From the NCBI RefSeq assembly GCF_963924675.1, contig NC_089224.1, positions 43,443,158 through 43,507,157 of the forward strand: DNA of 64,000 nt. The letters run 5' to 3'. Source of the DNA: Phocoena phocoena. Lineage: Eukaryota > Chordata > Mammalia > Artiodactyla > Phocoenidae. Of the stretch, positions 32,990-43,895 are shown one piece after another (within the stretch, counting starts at the first letter, position 1; each line of letters begins with the position of its first letter). The translations under genes were made by a program, and so were the position numbers. Under the pieces are notes generated by a model. That model was not told the DNA's origin, did no database searches, and saw nothing but the letters and a program-made list of their open reading frames with translations.

Positions 32990-33066
32990 TGCTGCTGCTC
33001 TTTTTTCTGCTATTACTACGAGTACCACCACTGCTGCTGCCGGTACCACCACTACTTCTACCAAGC
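32990..33066. repeat. Degenerate CTG/CCA triplet-rich tract
   Basis: An imperfect mix of gctgct, accaccactgctgctgcc and accaccactacttctacc units. It is low complexity and too irregular to be a classical expandable triplet repeat. Confidence 0.7.
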
Positions 33067-33776
33067 AACATCCTCTGGAAATTTCCAAGCCAAGCTATAA
33101 GGAAAAAATGCTACCCACTGTTTATTTCTCTCATAAACTTTTAGCAGATCTCAAAGTCTAAAGGGAAGCTGGAACCAGGACCAATTGCAGTAACTGATTG
33201 TATACACTGATAGAACCTGGAAGCCGCTCTTGCCACCAGTAAGTCATCCTTCGGGTCCTGTAAGTCTGATCTCCACATCCCCTTAGGATTCTCCTGCTAC
33301 CTGAGGGAGGTTCCAGCACAGTCTGACACATCTTTAGGACTGCGTCCATTAGCAGACAAGGTTGTTGACTTGCACGTGTAGAACTGCAGGTGTTGCACGT
33401 TGCTGGTTTATTAACGTTCTGTTTCTGTTTCCCATGTGTGTGTTTTTCAGAAGGTAAGCGAGCAACTTTGCACAAATCAGTCTTTCCTATTGAGCCAAGA
33501 CCATTTCAAGAAAAAGTCTGGAGGAGTGACCTCTGCACGCCTTGGAAAGGGGAGTCAGTAAGACAGTGTGACGCTGACCACAAAGCAGAATCCAAGGAGC
33601 CATACTTGAAAGTGAATCATGAATTTTTATTCCACAGCTAAAAAGGTATATTTGTTTATGCTCTGTTTTCCTGAGGACTTGAAAAGAGCTAACAGCTTCT
33701 CTTGGGTGCTCTTTCTTACCCACCTCTGCTCTCTTTCTTTTGCTATTCCTTCATTTCTTTTTGGAGAGATCACAGC

Positions 33777-33780
<4 letters not shown>
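33067..33780. other. Unassigned non-coding DNA
   Basis: No repeat recognised. A pyrimidine tract followed by cag near 33450 looks like a splice acceptor, but no downstream coding frame with a donor supports an exon. Opposing frames 33158-33475 and 33390-33641 are not protein-like. Confidence 0.35.

Positions 33781-33820
<40 letters not shown>
33781..33820. repeat. (TG)n microsatellite
   Basis: About 20 uninterrupted TG units, probably polymorphic. Confidence 0.97.
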
Positions 33821-34759
33821 CTCAGCAAGCACTAGAAAGAAAAGGTAGCCCCCTTAAAATAGAATTACTGGGAACATGTCTCCTTAAAAGAAGCTGAGAT
33901 AACAGATTTCATTAAAACTGTGCTTTAATGGAATTGAAGGGAACTCTATCATTAAGATGTGTTTGCAGAAGGTAAGTAGAAAGTGATTTTAATTACTGAG
34001 TGTTTCTAAATATATCCACCCACTCCTCCCCAGCCAAGTCATGCAGATCTGTAGTTCCAGGAGAAACTATATCATATTGTTGAAGGGTGACTAGAGATAT
34101 TCAAACTGACCATGATTTGGTAAGGTCTCTGCTTAATTAACCAGAACAGAGACAAAACTAGAATTTTCGACCTGTATAGTAGAATAGAATTTTGAAATAT
34201 GCTTAGCAGTTTTGCTATAACCTATATGCAGAAATGTAGAATAGGCAATGCTCAGATTTCAGGTTTCGTAATTGAATTCTGTGAGGCGCAGATATACCTC
34301 CAAACAGTTTTGGAGATTTTGTTTTCGGGGTATCCTGCTTTCCAGGAAGTCAGGCCCTGGGGTGTGGCCTGCAGTGGTGCAGATGTGACCCAAGAGCTCA
34401 GAGCTGGAACAGGAAGAAGGTGGTGAGCACCAGATGGGAACCTGCATGTCTTAGCAGATGGGTGGCCTGATAGCAGGATCTTGGCTTATGAAACCTCCCT
34501 TTAAAAAAGAGGTCCTCATCACATGAATGTGTGACAGTTGTAAGCACTCTTTGGGAAATAATGGATGATGATTGGGTAAGTTGATTTAGGTAAGTTAATA
34601 CAGTAGAACCTGGAACGCTTGGCATGAGATTTTGACTTGATACATTTGGCAACTAGGAACGATTGCAGTTTTTCGGGAAGGGGATTGACAAGGCAAAAAG
34701 ATGCTTAACATTGGAAGAATGCAAAAAGTTGTAGGAGGACCAAAAAGACATTTAGGCTT
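33821..34759. other. Unassigned non-coding DNA
   Basis: No repeat or gene recognised; short frames on both strands near 34200-34650 overlap and look random. Confidence 0.35.
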
Positions 34760-34868
34760 CTAAGGTTAAGGACTGAGTCTTACTCATTTTGAAGCCCCTG
34801 GCGCCTACTCGCACAAAGTCTGGCACACAATTAGTACTCAATAGATGTTTGTTGAATGAGAAAAAGAA
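34760..34868 (+). mobile_element. L2 LINE 3' end
   Basis: Forward tail: aggactgagtcttactcatt, agtctggcacacaattagta, ctcaatagatgtttgttgaa tgagaaa. Confidence 0.8.
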
Positions 34869-35084
34869 TAATTCTATCTCATGGATATCCAAATGGATTC
34901 CTGAAGTTTAGGGTGATATGACGAAGGTTTTTTTTCTGGTGAGAAATTATTACCCCATAAAATAGAAACTGAGGGAAAATGTGGAACATATTGAGAGGTC
35001 TCTATGGGTTAGACTTGTTCTAGCCTAAATGTCAGAGGTAATTTTGCTGACTTTTCAACTCCAAGATGTATATGACATCCTTAA

Positions 35085-35625
35085 CTCTATTACATAGATG
35101 AAAAGTGCTAAAAAAAAAAAAACCCAACAACTAGCCATGAACAGACACGGAGGAACATTAAATGCCTATTGCTAAGTGCGGGGAGCCGGTCTAATTATAC
35201 TGTATAGTTCCAACTACATGACATTATGGAAAAGGCAAATCTATAGCGGTAGTAAAATAAATAAATAAATAAATCAAGGGTTGGGCGGGGAGGGCAGGAA
35301 GGTAAAATATGTGGGGCACAGAGGAACTTTAGGGCATTGAAATTATTCTGTATGATACTGCAGTGGTGGATTCATGGTAGTATGCACTTGTCAAAACCCA
35401 GACAACTGTACAAACACAAAGAGTGAACTAATGTAAGCTATGGACTTCATTTAATAATATTACGTTGTTTCATCAGGTGTAACAAATGTGTTGCACTAAT
35501 GCAAGGTAATAATAGGGGAAGCTGGGTGGGGTGGATAGGAGAACTATCTGTACTTTCTGCTCAGATTTTACATAAACCTAAAACTGCTCTAAACACTATT
35601 CTGTCAGTTATTTTTTAAAAACTGT
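35085..35625 (+). mobile_element. L1 3' UTR/end, sense
   Basis: An old L1M-type 3' UTR: ttccaactacatgacattat ggaaaaggcaaa, attattctgtatgatactgc, tggattcatggtagtatgca, gagtgaactaatgtaagcta tggact, ctaaaactgctctaaacact. It contains no coding part. An A run at 35109-35122 and an (AAAT)n expansion are inside. Confidence 0.85.
35254..35274. repeat. (AAAT)n simple repeat
   Basis: About five aaat units inside the L1 3' UTR, replacing part of the usual sequence. Confidence 0.85.
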
Positions 35626-36569
35626 AAATCATCACAACATAGAGGAATGAGGCATCTCTTAACTTGGGGAGACATTTTTTCTTTCTAAACTGTTAGAACT
35701 GGTATACCTCTCTTTCTTTACTAATTAGAAAGGAACTAGGAGGAATTGAGAAGAGAACCATTATTCTCCTCTATCAGACAGAAATAAAAGTGAATTGTAG
35801 CCATCAGTTCCTTTCTGCACACTCCAAGCTGGGAGATACAGGAGAAAAATGATCCTTCTTTGACTTTTCTCTTGGGTAATTGATGGCTTATGTTCTTGGC
35901 AGTTAAAAGCAACAGACATGTGAGTGGGCATATGGAAATCAAAGGGCAGAATGTAGTTGAGTCCAGGCCTCATTCAACATTTTACAAAAGCAGGGTCCGG
36001 TATTCAGAAGGAAATGGCAAATCCCATTCCCGTTTTTGATCGTGCCTTCTTCTCCATCATTTCCCTGGGGTTTGTCCCAGGTTTCCCTCATTTGGGGGCA
36101 CACGTTGCCTCTTCTGGTATTACCCCAGCCTGCATTATGTTGCCAAATGGTATTTCCAGTTTGTATTTCATTCTTATCCAGCTATTAGAGCGGACCTGGC
36201 CTTCTGTTGAATTTTTTTTTTAAACTTTGTCGTAAATTGAGCAGATGGATTTGAATTCCTAATTTTCTTCAAAAATGTGCCAAGTACTTGTTCCTTTGTT
36301 CCTCATTTTCCCCTTGACCAATTCCTTGTGGCTTTGCATTTTTCTTCTTTAAAAGCATCTCACTGATGAGTCTTGTGTCTCTGCATTCTGGGCATCTCAT
36401 TGGTAGCTAAGTTTTCTAGAATCCACTCCCCTTTGGTTTTGAGATGCTATCCTGGTTTCATACACCTAGGATATGTGGGTGTACACATAAATATTACCAC
36501 TGAAATAATTGAAAATCAGAATGCTAAAGTATAATTTATACTTCTTGAGATTGCTTAAGGAAAAAAAAG
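35626..36569. other. Unassigned non-coding DNA
   Basis: No element recognised. Reverse frames 35736-35942 and 35761-35973 overlap and have no domain I know. Confidence 0.35.
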
Positions 36570-36778
36570 ACATATTTGTCTAGTGTTTAATTGAATACTA
36601 TGACCAGTTAATTTGCAAAGTGTTTCAGATAAATTATGTCAATTTAACCTCATTGAATCCCTTCTGATAGCTCCATTTTACAGAATAAGGTAGTGAGACC
36701 ATAGGAATGGACTTGCCCAAGGTCAGTTACCCAGTAAGCAGTAGAGCCAGGAGGCAAATTCAAATTTATTTTATGCTA
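36570..36778 (-). mobile_element. MIR SINE
   Basis: Reverse MIR: gctccattttacagaataag gtagtgagac, ggacttgcccaaggtcagtt, cagtagagccaggaggcaaa. Confidence 0.8.
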
Positions 36779-36884
36779 TAGTCTTCTTTTAATTAAAAAG
36801 TATTTTAAGTATTACAAAGTGGCTTTGTAATATGAAGGGTTTCTGTTTGAGTTCTTTTGGGGAGCGGGGATGTTCTTTAAGTTG

Positions 36885-37015
36885 CTTAAACCTTAGTGTT
36901 TCTGTCTATAAAGTGGGGCTGATGTTCATTTACTTTCAGTTTTGCTCTGAGAATTAAAAGAGATAATGAAGTTAAGTTCCTTGCACAGGGCCTGGTATGC
37001 AGTTATTTGTGGAGT
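36885..37015 (+). mobile_element. MIR SINE, 3' part
   Basis: Forward MIR: cttaaaccttagtgtttctg tctataaagtggggctgatg, gagaattaaaagagataatg, gcacagggcctggtatgcag. Confidence 0.75.
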
Positions 37016-37869
37016 GTCAATTTTTTTTTATATTCAAACTGTTGTTTTTATTGCTGATGCTATAATTCATCTTGGGACAGAAAGGTAAACTGTACTAAGT
37101 TAAGACAAAAATTACCATATGTTACTAGATCTGTGTCCTTCACTAAACCCTGTGACTGAAACCACCTCTTACATTGTTGTCTGTGAGTCCTCTCCTGACA
37201 CCTGCTATCCCACTGCCCAGCCCTGTGGCAGAAAGTTCTTTGGAGACCTGATTGTTTTGCTCCCTTTTCTTGGAGGCCATGTTTTTCTGGTCAGGAGCAA
37301 CCTAATTATGCCAGCCTTTCTTCCTCCATCAGCACAACTGTCTGAAACCTTCCTACCAAACTGATCTATTTTCCATCCTTAGTGAGACTCTTTCTGGATT
37401 AAAGGTCAGCGGTCCACACGTCAGCCGCCTGTGCAGATAGCGCTGTTACACTGACTTGTCTTGCCTTTTGTCTCCCTCCTCCCTCTCCTGCTACCAGTCT
37501 GATATTAAAGCCTTACCTTGACTGGGTGCTTACTTGCCTCTGCCACCGGTTTTAGGAGTTGAAATGCAGACCCAAGGTTATCAAAATAAAACAAACAAAA
37601 GTAGTAATGAACAACGCAAACAAGCAGCCAGTGACCTTTCACTCTGTAACATACGGCATATATGGTGTTTTAAATTCAACACATGTTAAAATTCCTTTTC
37701 TTTTTTTGCTATAGTGTAGAGGTTCTTTTCTTTTTGTTTTCTTTAAAAAAATCTGTTTTCAATCTTGGAAAGTCTTCCTTGTTTCCGGGACACAGAATCC
37801 AGACCAATCTATAACAACTTAATAGTGTGTATGTGGAGGGGGGTTGTTGCTGGTAGTTTCCTATACCTT
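37016..37869. other. Unassigned non-coding DNA
   Basis: No repeat or gene recognised. 37120-37560 is pyrimidine-rich with low CpG. The frame 37119-37364 has no recognisable domain. Confidence 0.35.
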
Positions 37870-38000
37870 GGTACTTTATTTGTGTCAAGTTAATGTACAT
37901 GGAACAAATACCTGAATATCTGTGATGTGTCAAGTGGAACTTGCATGGCACTGGGCATGAATTAGCAAACAGAAAAGCCCCAGGGAACTGTGGGTGGATA
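37870..38000 (-). mobile_element. L2-like LINE fragment
   Basis: Reverse landmarks: ggaacaaatacctgaatatc tg, tggcactgggcatgaattag, caaacagaaaagccccaggg. They follow the reversed L2/L3 tail in order, at low similarity. Confidence 0.5.
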
Positions 38001-38724
38001 GGCATGAAAAAGGAAACATAAGGATGCTACACTTCAGCTCAATGGGAGGCCAACTTCCAGTCCTGATACAACCAGGAAGCTCTAGTTCCCACTAAAGAGC
38101 TAGCACATGAAGACCACCCTGCCCCCAGCAACCTCTGTGGCCCAAAGAATACAAGGTAGCCTGGTAGAGAATGCTTAGAGAGGGGGATGAGACAGAAAGG
38201 CATCTTGCAAATAGTATTGATGGAGAGTAGTCTCCTTAGTGGTATTATTGACTTGAGTTGTTGATTTAAAACCTGAACTTTGATCACTTGCAGACAGAGA
38301 CATAGTTTCACAGTTACACATCTGAACTCTGATACAATGAAGCAATGTCCTAATGTGCCCTGTGATGTGATGAGAAGAGAGGGAGTGGAAAAGACCATCA
38401 GGCATCCAAACTGGATCAGCCACATATCCTTCTCAGGTACAGTGGGCTAAGGGTTCAACAACTTCTTACTAAGAAGGAGTTGGAAGTTGTTACCAGAATC
38501 TCACTGTATGGAAATTGAATTTTGTTATATATTAGCTATGTTTAAGCTAACTGTCATGAACAAGAAATAAATCCCACAAAACTCCTTTGGGTTTTATGAT
38601 AGTTGGCTGTTTGGTGGAATGGCTGGTCCAGCCTGACCATTGCAGTCAAGGGCCCACAGACAGTGATACCAGATACGCGCAGCTGTTCACGGAGTGTGGT
38701 ATATCCAAGCGGGCTTCTGTTTTC
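38001..38724. other. Unassigned non-coding DNA
   Basis: No element recognised apart from a nested inverted repeat listed separately. The 128-codon reverse frame 38039-38425 overlaps another reverse frame (38175-38423) and has no family resemblance. Confidence 0.35.
38457..38491. repeat. Nested inverted repeat
   Basis: Outer arms aacaacttc (38457-38465) and gaagttgtt (38483-38491) are exact complements. An inner alternative hairpin cttctta-c-taagaag (about 38462-38476) overlaps the left arm. It is a short, possibly chance, structure. Confidence 0.8.
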
Positions 38725-38840
38725 TGTACCATCTGGCACAATAGCATTGTGAAGAATATGAAAGACCAAATCCCTTCCATGGAAGAGCTTACAGTCTAGG
38801 GGAAAGGCAGGATACATTAAAATGTAACAAATATACAAAA
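38725..38840 (-). mobile_element. L2-like LINE fragment
   Basis: Reverse landmarks ccaaatcccttccatggaag agcttacagtctagggg, then ggcaggatacattaaaatgt aacaaatata. This is the usual reversed L2 order. Confidence 0.65.
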
Positions 38841-38849
38841 TTATTTTAT

Positions 38850-39015
38850 TTCTATTTTATTATCAAAGTAATGCATGTGCATGGTAAAAGCAAGACAAAC
38901 ACTAAAATAACAGAGCAGACTCTATGTATAAACTATTGATAAACATCATATATTATCTATTCCTCCCCATAGTATAGGATTTAGCACACCTCCTCCTTTC
39001 TTCTTTTCCAAATTC
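38850..39015. mobile_element. Possible old L1 3' fragment
   Basis: The stretch ttattatcaaagtaatgcat gtgcatggtaaaag followed by aacaga-gcagactctatgta resembles a common old L1-type 3' segment. Landmarks are few. Confidence 0.35.
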
Positions 39016-39655
39016 ATAATTGTATTACTGTGTTTATCTTTTCTGCTGATTACTTTTATAACTAATTACAGCTCTAATTTCCTATTCCATCAACTTTTGA
39101 TGGCATCACCTTTCTTTCATTCTCTCTTTCAAGCCCCCTTCATCTGTTGCCCAGCTCCATTGTCAGAGCCTGAACTTTTACAGGGTAAAGCCTGATAGAT
39201 TTGACTTTGTGTTCTGTAAGGAAACTTGTCTCCCCCAGGCTTTGTACATAAGGTATTTAAATAACAAGATAAAGTTCTTTACAGTGACTTGCCATTGCAA
39301 AGTTTCTGTTATTCTAGTTCCTTGACCAGTTCTGAGGCCTGAGAAATCAGTCAAGGTAAAATAAATGTAGAATGGTTCATGGAGGTGTTTGGACATATTC
39401 TGAGTCTCGAAAGATGTGGAAGACTTAGAGGGCAGAGAGGTCGATGGTGTGAAGAGGAAAGAAAACAGGATCTGTACTATGACTCTGGTGTAGTCAGGTG
39501 ATAGACAACTGACAAGGCTCTCTGAAGAAAATTATTTCTTGGAGCACAATGGTGGATAAAGTTGGAAAGGTACTTTAGAACCAGGTGGTTGGCTGAGCCT
39601 CAGGCTGTCTGCTTCCTCAAAGTTGTAGACTATACTTTCCGTGCCATTTCCTGCT

Positions 39656-39659
<4 letters not shown>
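39016..39659. other. Unassigned non-coding DNA
   Basis: No repeat or gene recognised. Confidence 0.35.

Positions 39660-39698
<39 letters not shown>
39660..39698. repeat. (TC)n microsatellite
   Basis: About 19 uninterrupted TC units, a homopurine/homopyrimidine mirror tract. The RERERE and SLSLSL frames around it are this repeat translated. Confidence 0.97.
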
Positions 39699-39702
<4 letters not shown>

Positions 39703-39774
39703 TGCAACCTCTTTCAATCTGGTGCAAGCCCACACAGCTCTGTTCAGATTGCTCTCAGAGACCACCACAAGCTT

Positions 39775-40910
39775 AGCTAATAGTGAAGTCCTAACCCACA
39801 TCCTCCTTTATGTCTTTGTTGGGTTTGATACAATTGGCCATCATCTGCTTCTTGTTCCTTCTCACCCCCTTTATCCTGTGGCATTGTATTCTTCCTATTC
39901 TTCTCCTGCCCCTCTTCCTGTTACTGCGTGGTCTCTTTCATTGTGTTTTCTCTGAGGGTCTATTGGGTTTCTGCACTTGACCCTGTCTCCCCCCGTCAGC
40001 TGTTCTGTTCACTTCTGTCTACCACGTGCTTTGATTTCCTTCCCGTGTTCCAGATCTACTTCACGTCACCAGTAGTTTGCTGAACTTCTCAATCTGAATG
40101 ATCCATCAGAACTTTCCCTCAGCATGTGCAAGACTTACCCTGTTCCCTTCCACACCAGTGCCTCCTTCTGTTTTTTTTTCTTTTTGTCTTCATTACTTCT
40201 GTCATTATCCTTTAAGTCAGCTGGATTCAAACCCTCATGAGAGCTCTAGATTTCAACCCCTGACTAACCTTTGTACAATATCTAGTCAGTTCATGGGTTC
40301 TGTCAATGTTCTATTTCTGCCATTTTCCTAGCGTTTCACGCTACCTTTACATTCCCAGTGTTGCAACCCTGGCAGGGCCCCCTCTTGGTCTTAATCTGTA
40401 TTGAGTCAGAAGTCTCCTAAACATTTTCTAATCTCTCCCCATTTCAATCGGTGCTTCACAATAAACCAGGCTAGGATAGGTCAGATTATTTTATCCCTTG
40501 CTCAGAACCTTCCGTGGTTCCACATCATTGGCAGAATAAAGGCCTCTTGCTTTTATCTAGCTTGGCCATTTCAGATCATCCATATCAACCTTTCCAGCAC
40601 TGTCTTCCAGTCTTTCCTCTCATGCAACCAACGTATAGTCGAGTGATATTAGATTCCTCAGTTTTCCCTCAAGCTGCCATTCTTTGCTCCTCTGCCTGAT
40701 TCCTGATTTAAACTCTTGACATCTCTCACACAAAACTCAGTTCAATTGCTACCTGTGTCATAAAGCCTTTCCCGTGTATCACCATTCCCCTCCCTACAAC
40801 CCCACTTCCTGTCCATTGGGATAAGATGATTGTTTCTATTTCCTCCATAGCACATACAGCATTTTGCTTTTTACTACTCAAGTCTTATTCAGGACAAGAC
40901 AGTGGCTTAA
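39775..40910 (+). mobile_element. L2 LINE, long 1.1-kb copy
   Basis: An unusually long L2 relic. It spans the end of the ORF and the 3' UTR in order: tttgatacaattggccatca tctgcttcttg, cacccagcatg-type region at about 40115, ttgctcagaaccttccgtgg ttccacatc, ctagcttggccatttcagat, tgccattctttgctcctctg, actcagttcaattgctacct and ccatagcacatacagcattt. No open frame survives. The terminal aataaat part is missing. Confidence 0.75.
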
Positions 40911-40999
40911 TTTAATATCACCTCTCCCCTTTTCTTATATCTGGTAGGAGTTTGTTATCTAAGATAATTAGAAAGTGGGTATTTTAGTGAGAAAGACAT

Positions 41000-41110
41000 G
41001 CCTTTTGAGGTCAGAATATTAACCATTTTATCTTAAGCGAGTCACTGAACCTCTTGTGCTTCTGTAAAATGGAGATAATATTTGTATCTCCAATTCCTTG
41101 AGAACCAAGG
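41000..41110 (+). mobile_element. MIR SINE fragment
   Basis: Forward MIR: gcgagtcactgaacctcttg tgcttctgtaaaatggagat aatatttgta. Confidence 0.8.
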
Positions 41111-41538
41111 AGTTAATATCTATGGAAACTGTATGGTTCTATGTTTCTCTTCCTTTTAAAAGAGTTAATAGTTTTATTTTTTTCTGAAACACTTTCCACC
41201 AGCCTGTATTACTATATGATGGACATTACTCATTAATTCTGTTTTACAGACAGGAGGACTATGAGAAAAGGACAAACTGAGACTTACACTTATCTAAATA
41301 GATACCTCTCTCTTAAAAGGATTAATATCCCCAGAGAAGGATTTGCCCTGAAAATTCTTGTCAAGCACACTGTAGTACTTAGAGCCACTGAACCAGGCCC
41401 AGAAATTCTCCAACTGCCTCAGGGTCCCTTTCAAACCGAGGCGGACTCCTGGCTCTTTTAACCAGGAAGCTGGGACAGGGCTTTTCAGGGTCTGTAGGAA
41501 GAAGGATCTAGGGAAAACCTTCAGGCGAGGCGTGCCCC
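41111..41538. other. Unassigned DNA with a small MIR-like piece
   Basis: About 41195-41260 may be a reversed MIR (ttctgttttacagacaggag gac). The remainder, including the 112-codon reverse frame 41294-41632, has no recognisable identity. Confidence 0.35.
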
Positions 41539-41558
41539 TGGCCACCAGAGGGTGCTCT
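41539..41558 (+). promoter_or_regulatory. Strong CTCF-like motif
   Basis: The 20-mer tggccaccagagggtgctct matches the CTCF core consensus (CCASYAGRKGGC with the flanking TGG and GCTC) at nearly every informative position; the only core departure is T for C in gggtgc. It is not inside any repeat I recognise. Motif match alone does not show occupancy. Confidence 0.55.
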
Positions 41559-41584
41559 ACAGAGGCGGTGGACCATAGCAATGG

Positions 41585-41755
41585 AAAGACAGGGAGGAGA
41601 CTTCGGAGCCCTCGGTTTGAATCTCTACTCAATTTTGACTTTAGCCTGGTTGCCCATCATTTTAGAACATGAGACATTAATAATAGCTGCTTTGCATAAT
41701 TGTTAGGCTGAAATGAGGTCAGTGAGTGAGAGCGCCAAGCTCTAGGACTGGCATA
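41585..41755 (+). mobile_element. MIR SINE
   Basis: Forward MIR: agccctcggtttgaatctct, gactttagcctggttgccc, aataatagctgctttgcata attgttaggctgaaatgagg, ggactggcatagtgttg. Confidence 0.75.
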
Positions 41756-41766
41756 GTGTTGGTTCT

Positions 41767-41822
41767 CCATGGGGTCCCTCTTTCTCTTTCTTTCCCCTTC
41801 CCCCTTCCCCTTGCCCTCCACA
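41767..41822. repeat. Polypyrimidine tract
   Basis: Imperfect ctttctctttctttcccc and ttcccccttccccttgccc units. Low complexity. Confidence 0.8.
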
Positions 41823-42609
41823 CTGAGTTTACTCTCTTGGCCTGGGTCAAGAGAGCCGTCCTACAAGGTGACTGTTGGTCAGAGCAGGACCATATCCCTT
41901 GCCCTGTTTCAGGGTCCCCTGAATCTCAAGGGGTTGTCACTCTAAATATAGCTTTTGGATGAACAAGGAAATTCAGCTAGTCAGCAGCTCCTGGTGGCTT
42001 CACAAAAGCAGTTACTGGCAGGGAGCCCGCAGTTGGAGAGCGTGGAGACAGGAATAGTACTCAAGGCTAGTTCAGGACTCTTTCCTCCAATTTCTGCTGC
42101 CACTGCACATGTGGGCACGGTTGGGGATTAACTCTTCCCTTCTTACTGGAGCATAGCCACAGTCTCCAAACAGGAGCTGAATTTCAGTTCCTTTTAGAAA
42201 AGTCATTTTCCTTTGCTTAATAAAGTGGCACATTAAACCCATCTTATGTACAAAACCTTTGTTTACTGTTCTTGAATTAGAAGTATCCACTGCAGGCTTT
42301 TCAAGTTGATTACCATGTTGACCTTGTGTATCCACTCAAGTGGATTTGGTTTATATCACCCCCAAACTGAGACTTAGACCTCTTGAAAAAGCACGGATTC
42401 TATTTTAGCAGACACTTGCTCAGTTATTCCTCTGGTTACTTTTAGGCATGGTTACTGCCTTGTTATGCTTTCCCCAGCCACTTAGCTCTGTTGTAGGTGA
42501 TATCAGATTTCATTGCATCTGTTTCAGTTCCTAATTCCTTAGTCTGCCCTTGAGGGAAAAAGGGAAGTCTCTGTTCCCTCACCCCACTGGCTAGTGGCAG
42601 TTGATATAG
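41823..42609. other. Unassigned non-coding DNA
   Basis: No repeat or gene recognised; the reverse frame 42072-42335 has no recognisable domain. Confidence 0.35.
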
Positions 42610-42768
42610 GTCATTGGCTTTCTGTGTCCATGTGACGCTCCAAACAGCCTTGTGAGGCAGACATTATAACCCTATATCACAGATGAGGAAGTTGAAGTTT
42701 AGAGAGACTAAGTTACTGTACTTGACCAAGGTCAAACAGCAATAAATTCAAGGCTCCTTTAAAGTCAC
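42610..42768 (-). mobile_element. MIR SINE
   Basis: Reverse MIR: acagccttgtgaggcagaca, atcacagatgaggaagttga agtttagagagactaagtta, gaccaaggtcaaacagcaat. Confidence 0.85.
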
Positions 42769-42889
42769 GGTATAAATCATTTTACGAGTTAAAAATACAA
42801 GATATATTTTACTTAATTGTCACTTCTTAGAAGTAGAATCAGTCAGTCAATCATGTTGATTCAGGACCCACTACTCAAAAGGGTGCCCT

Positions 42890-43175
42890 AGTCCCTGACC
42901 AGGCTCAGTTCTGGATTTACCTCAAGAAAGGCTTCTATTACCCCCTTAAGGCTAGTCTGCTGGCACCTCCCTCCACCCCCCACGATCTCCTCCATATCAC
43001 CGTGTATTTTAGCATCTCCACACTGTGCTGTAATTGCCTCTTGGTCAGACAGCCCCTTTAGATTGTGAGCAACCTAATGGTGGGGTAGGGATGGGTCCTG
43101 TTCATCTGTCTGTCGTAACACTGGACACAAGACCTATAATATAGTAGCTGATCAGCAAATGTTTGTTGGATGGAA
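42890..43175 (+). mobile_element. L2 LINE 3' end
   Basis: Forward tail: ctcctccatatcaccgtgta ttttagcatc, gcccctttagattgtgagca, tgggtcctgttcatctgtct, then gatcagcaaatgtttgttgg. Confidence 0.8.
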
Positions 43176-43529
43176 ACAAAGTGCTCAGAGAGCCAGCCAG
43201 GTAAGTCTTAGGATGAATGAATTCCAGATTATTTAAGTACAGACGGGCCAACAGGAATTTAGCACAAAGTATTAGGAAACAGAAATCTCTCCTTTTTTGA
43301 AACTATAATGGACCCACAGGTGCCCATACGGAAGAGATTTTTTTTTTTAATGGAGTTTTATGGATATATGTGAACACAAAGTTCACATTGTGTCATTCTT
43401 TACCCGATGCCTTCTCTAAGGGAATGTTGGTATGTAGCACCAATCAATAAGCATTGTATGCTAGACAATTTCTGGGAGATACCAGGAAGTATAGGGGGTT
43501 GCTTGCCCTCCTCAAGATTTGTGCTAGGA
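43176..43529. other. Unassigned non-coding DNA
   Basis: No feature recognised. Confidence 0.35.
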
Positions 43530-43895
43530 CATTGTCTTAGTCTTTTCAGGCTACTGTAACAAAATGCCGTAGACCAGATGGTTTATAAACAACAGAAAGT
43601 TATTACTTACGGTTCTGGAGGCTGGAAGTCCAAGATCAGGATGCCAGCATGGTCGGTTTCTGGTGCGGACCCAATTCTGGATTGCAAATCCCAACTTCTC
43701 CTTATACCCTCACATGGTGGAAGGGACAAGGGATCTCTCTGGGCCTCTTTTATAAGAGCACTAATCCCATTCATGAGGGCATCACCCCTTATGACCTAAT
43801 CACTTCCCAAAGACCCCACCTCCTATACTATCACCTTGGGGGTTAGGATTTCAACTTATGACTTTGGGAAGGCCACAGTCGATGTAGTTTTCAAA
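43530..43895 (-). mobile_element. MLT1-type LTR, antisense, near complete
   Basis: Antisense landmarks in order: cttagtcttttcaggctact gtaacaaaatgccgtag, ggtttataaacaacagaaag, ggttctggaggctggaagtc, cctcacatggtggaagggac, ttttataagagcactaatcc, tgacctaatcacttcccaaa and gggggttaggatttcaactt. This is a solitary MaLR-type LTR without internal sequence. Frames 43578-43799 and 43649-43846 read through it. Confidence 0.9.

Noticed and set aside
33430..33470. Possible 3' splice site (tgtgtttttcag)
   Set aside because: No plausible exon with open frame and donor follows. Isolated pyrimidine-AG motifs are frequent by chance.
38457..38491. Possible microRNA hairpin
   Set aside because: The stems are only 7-9 bp, far below the ~22-bp stem of a pre-miRNA.
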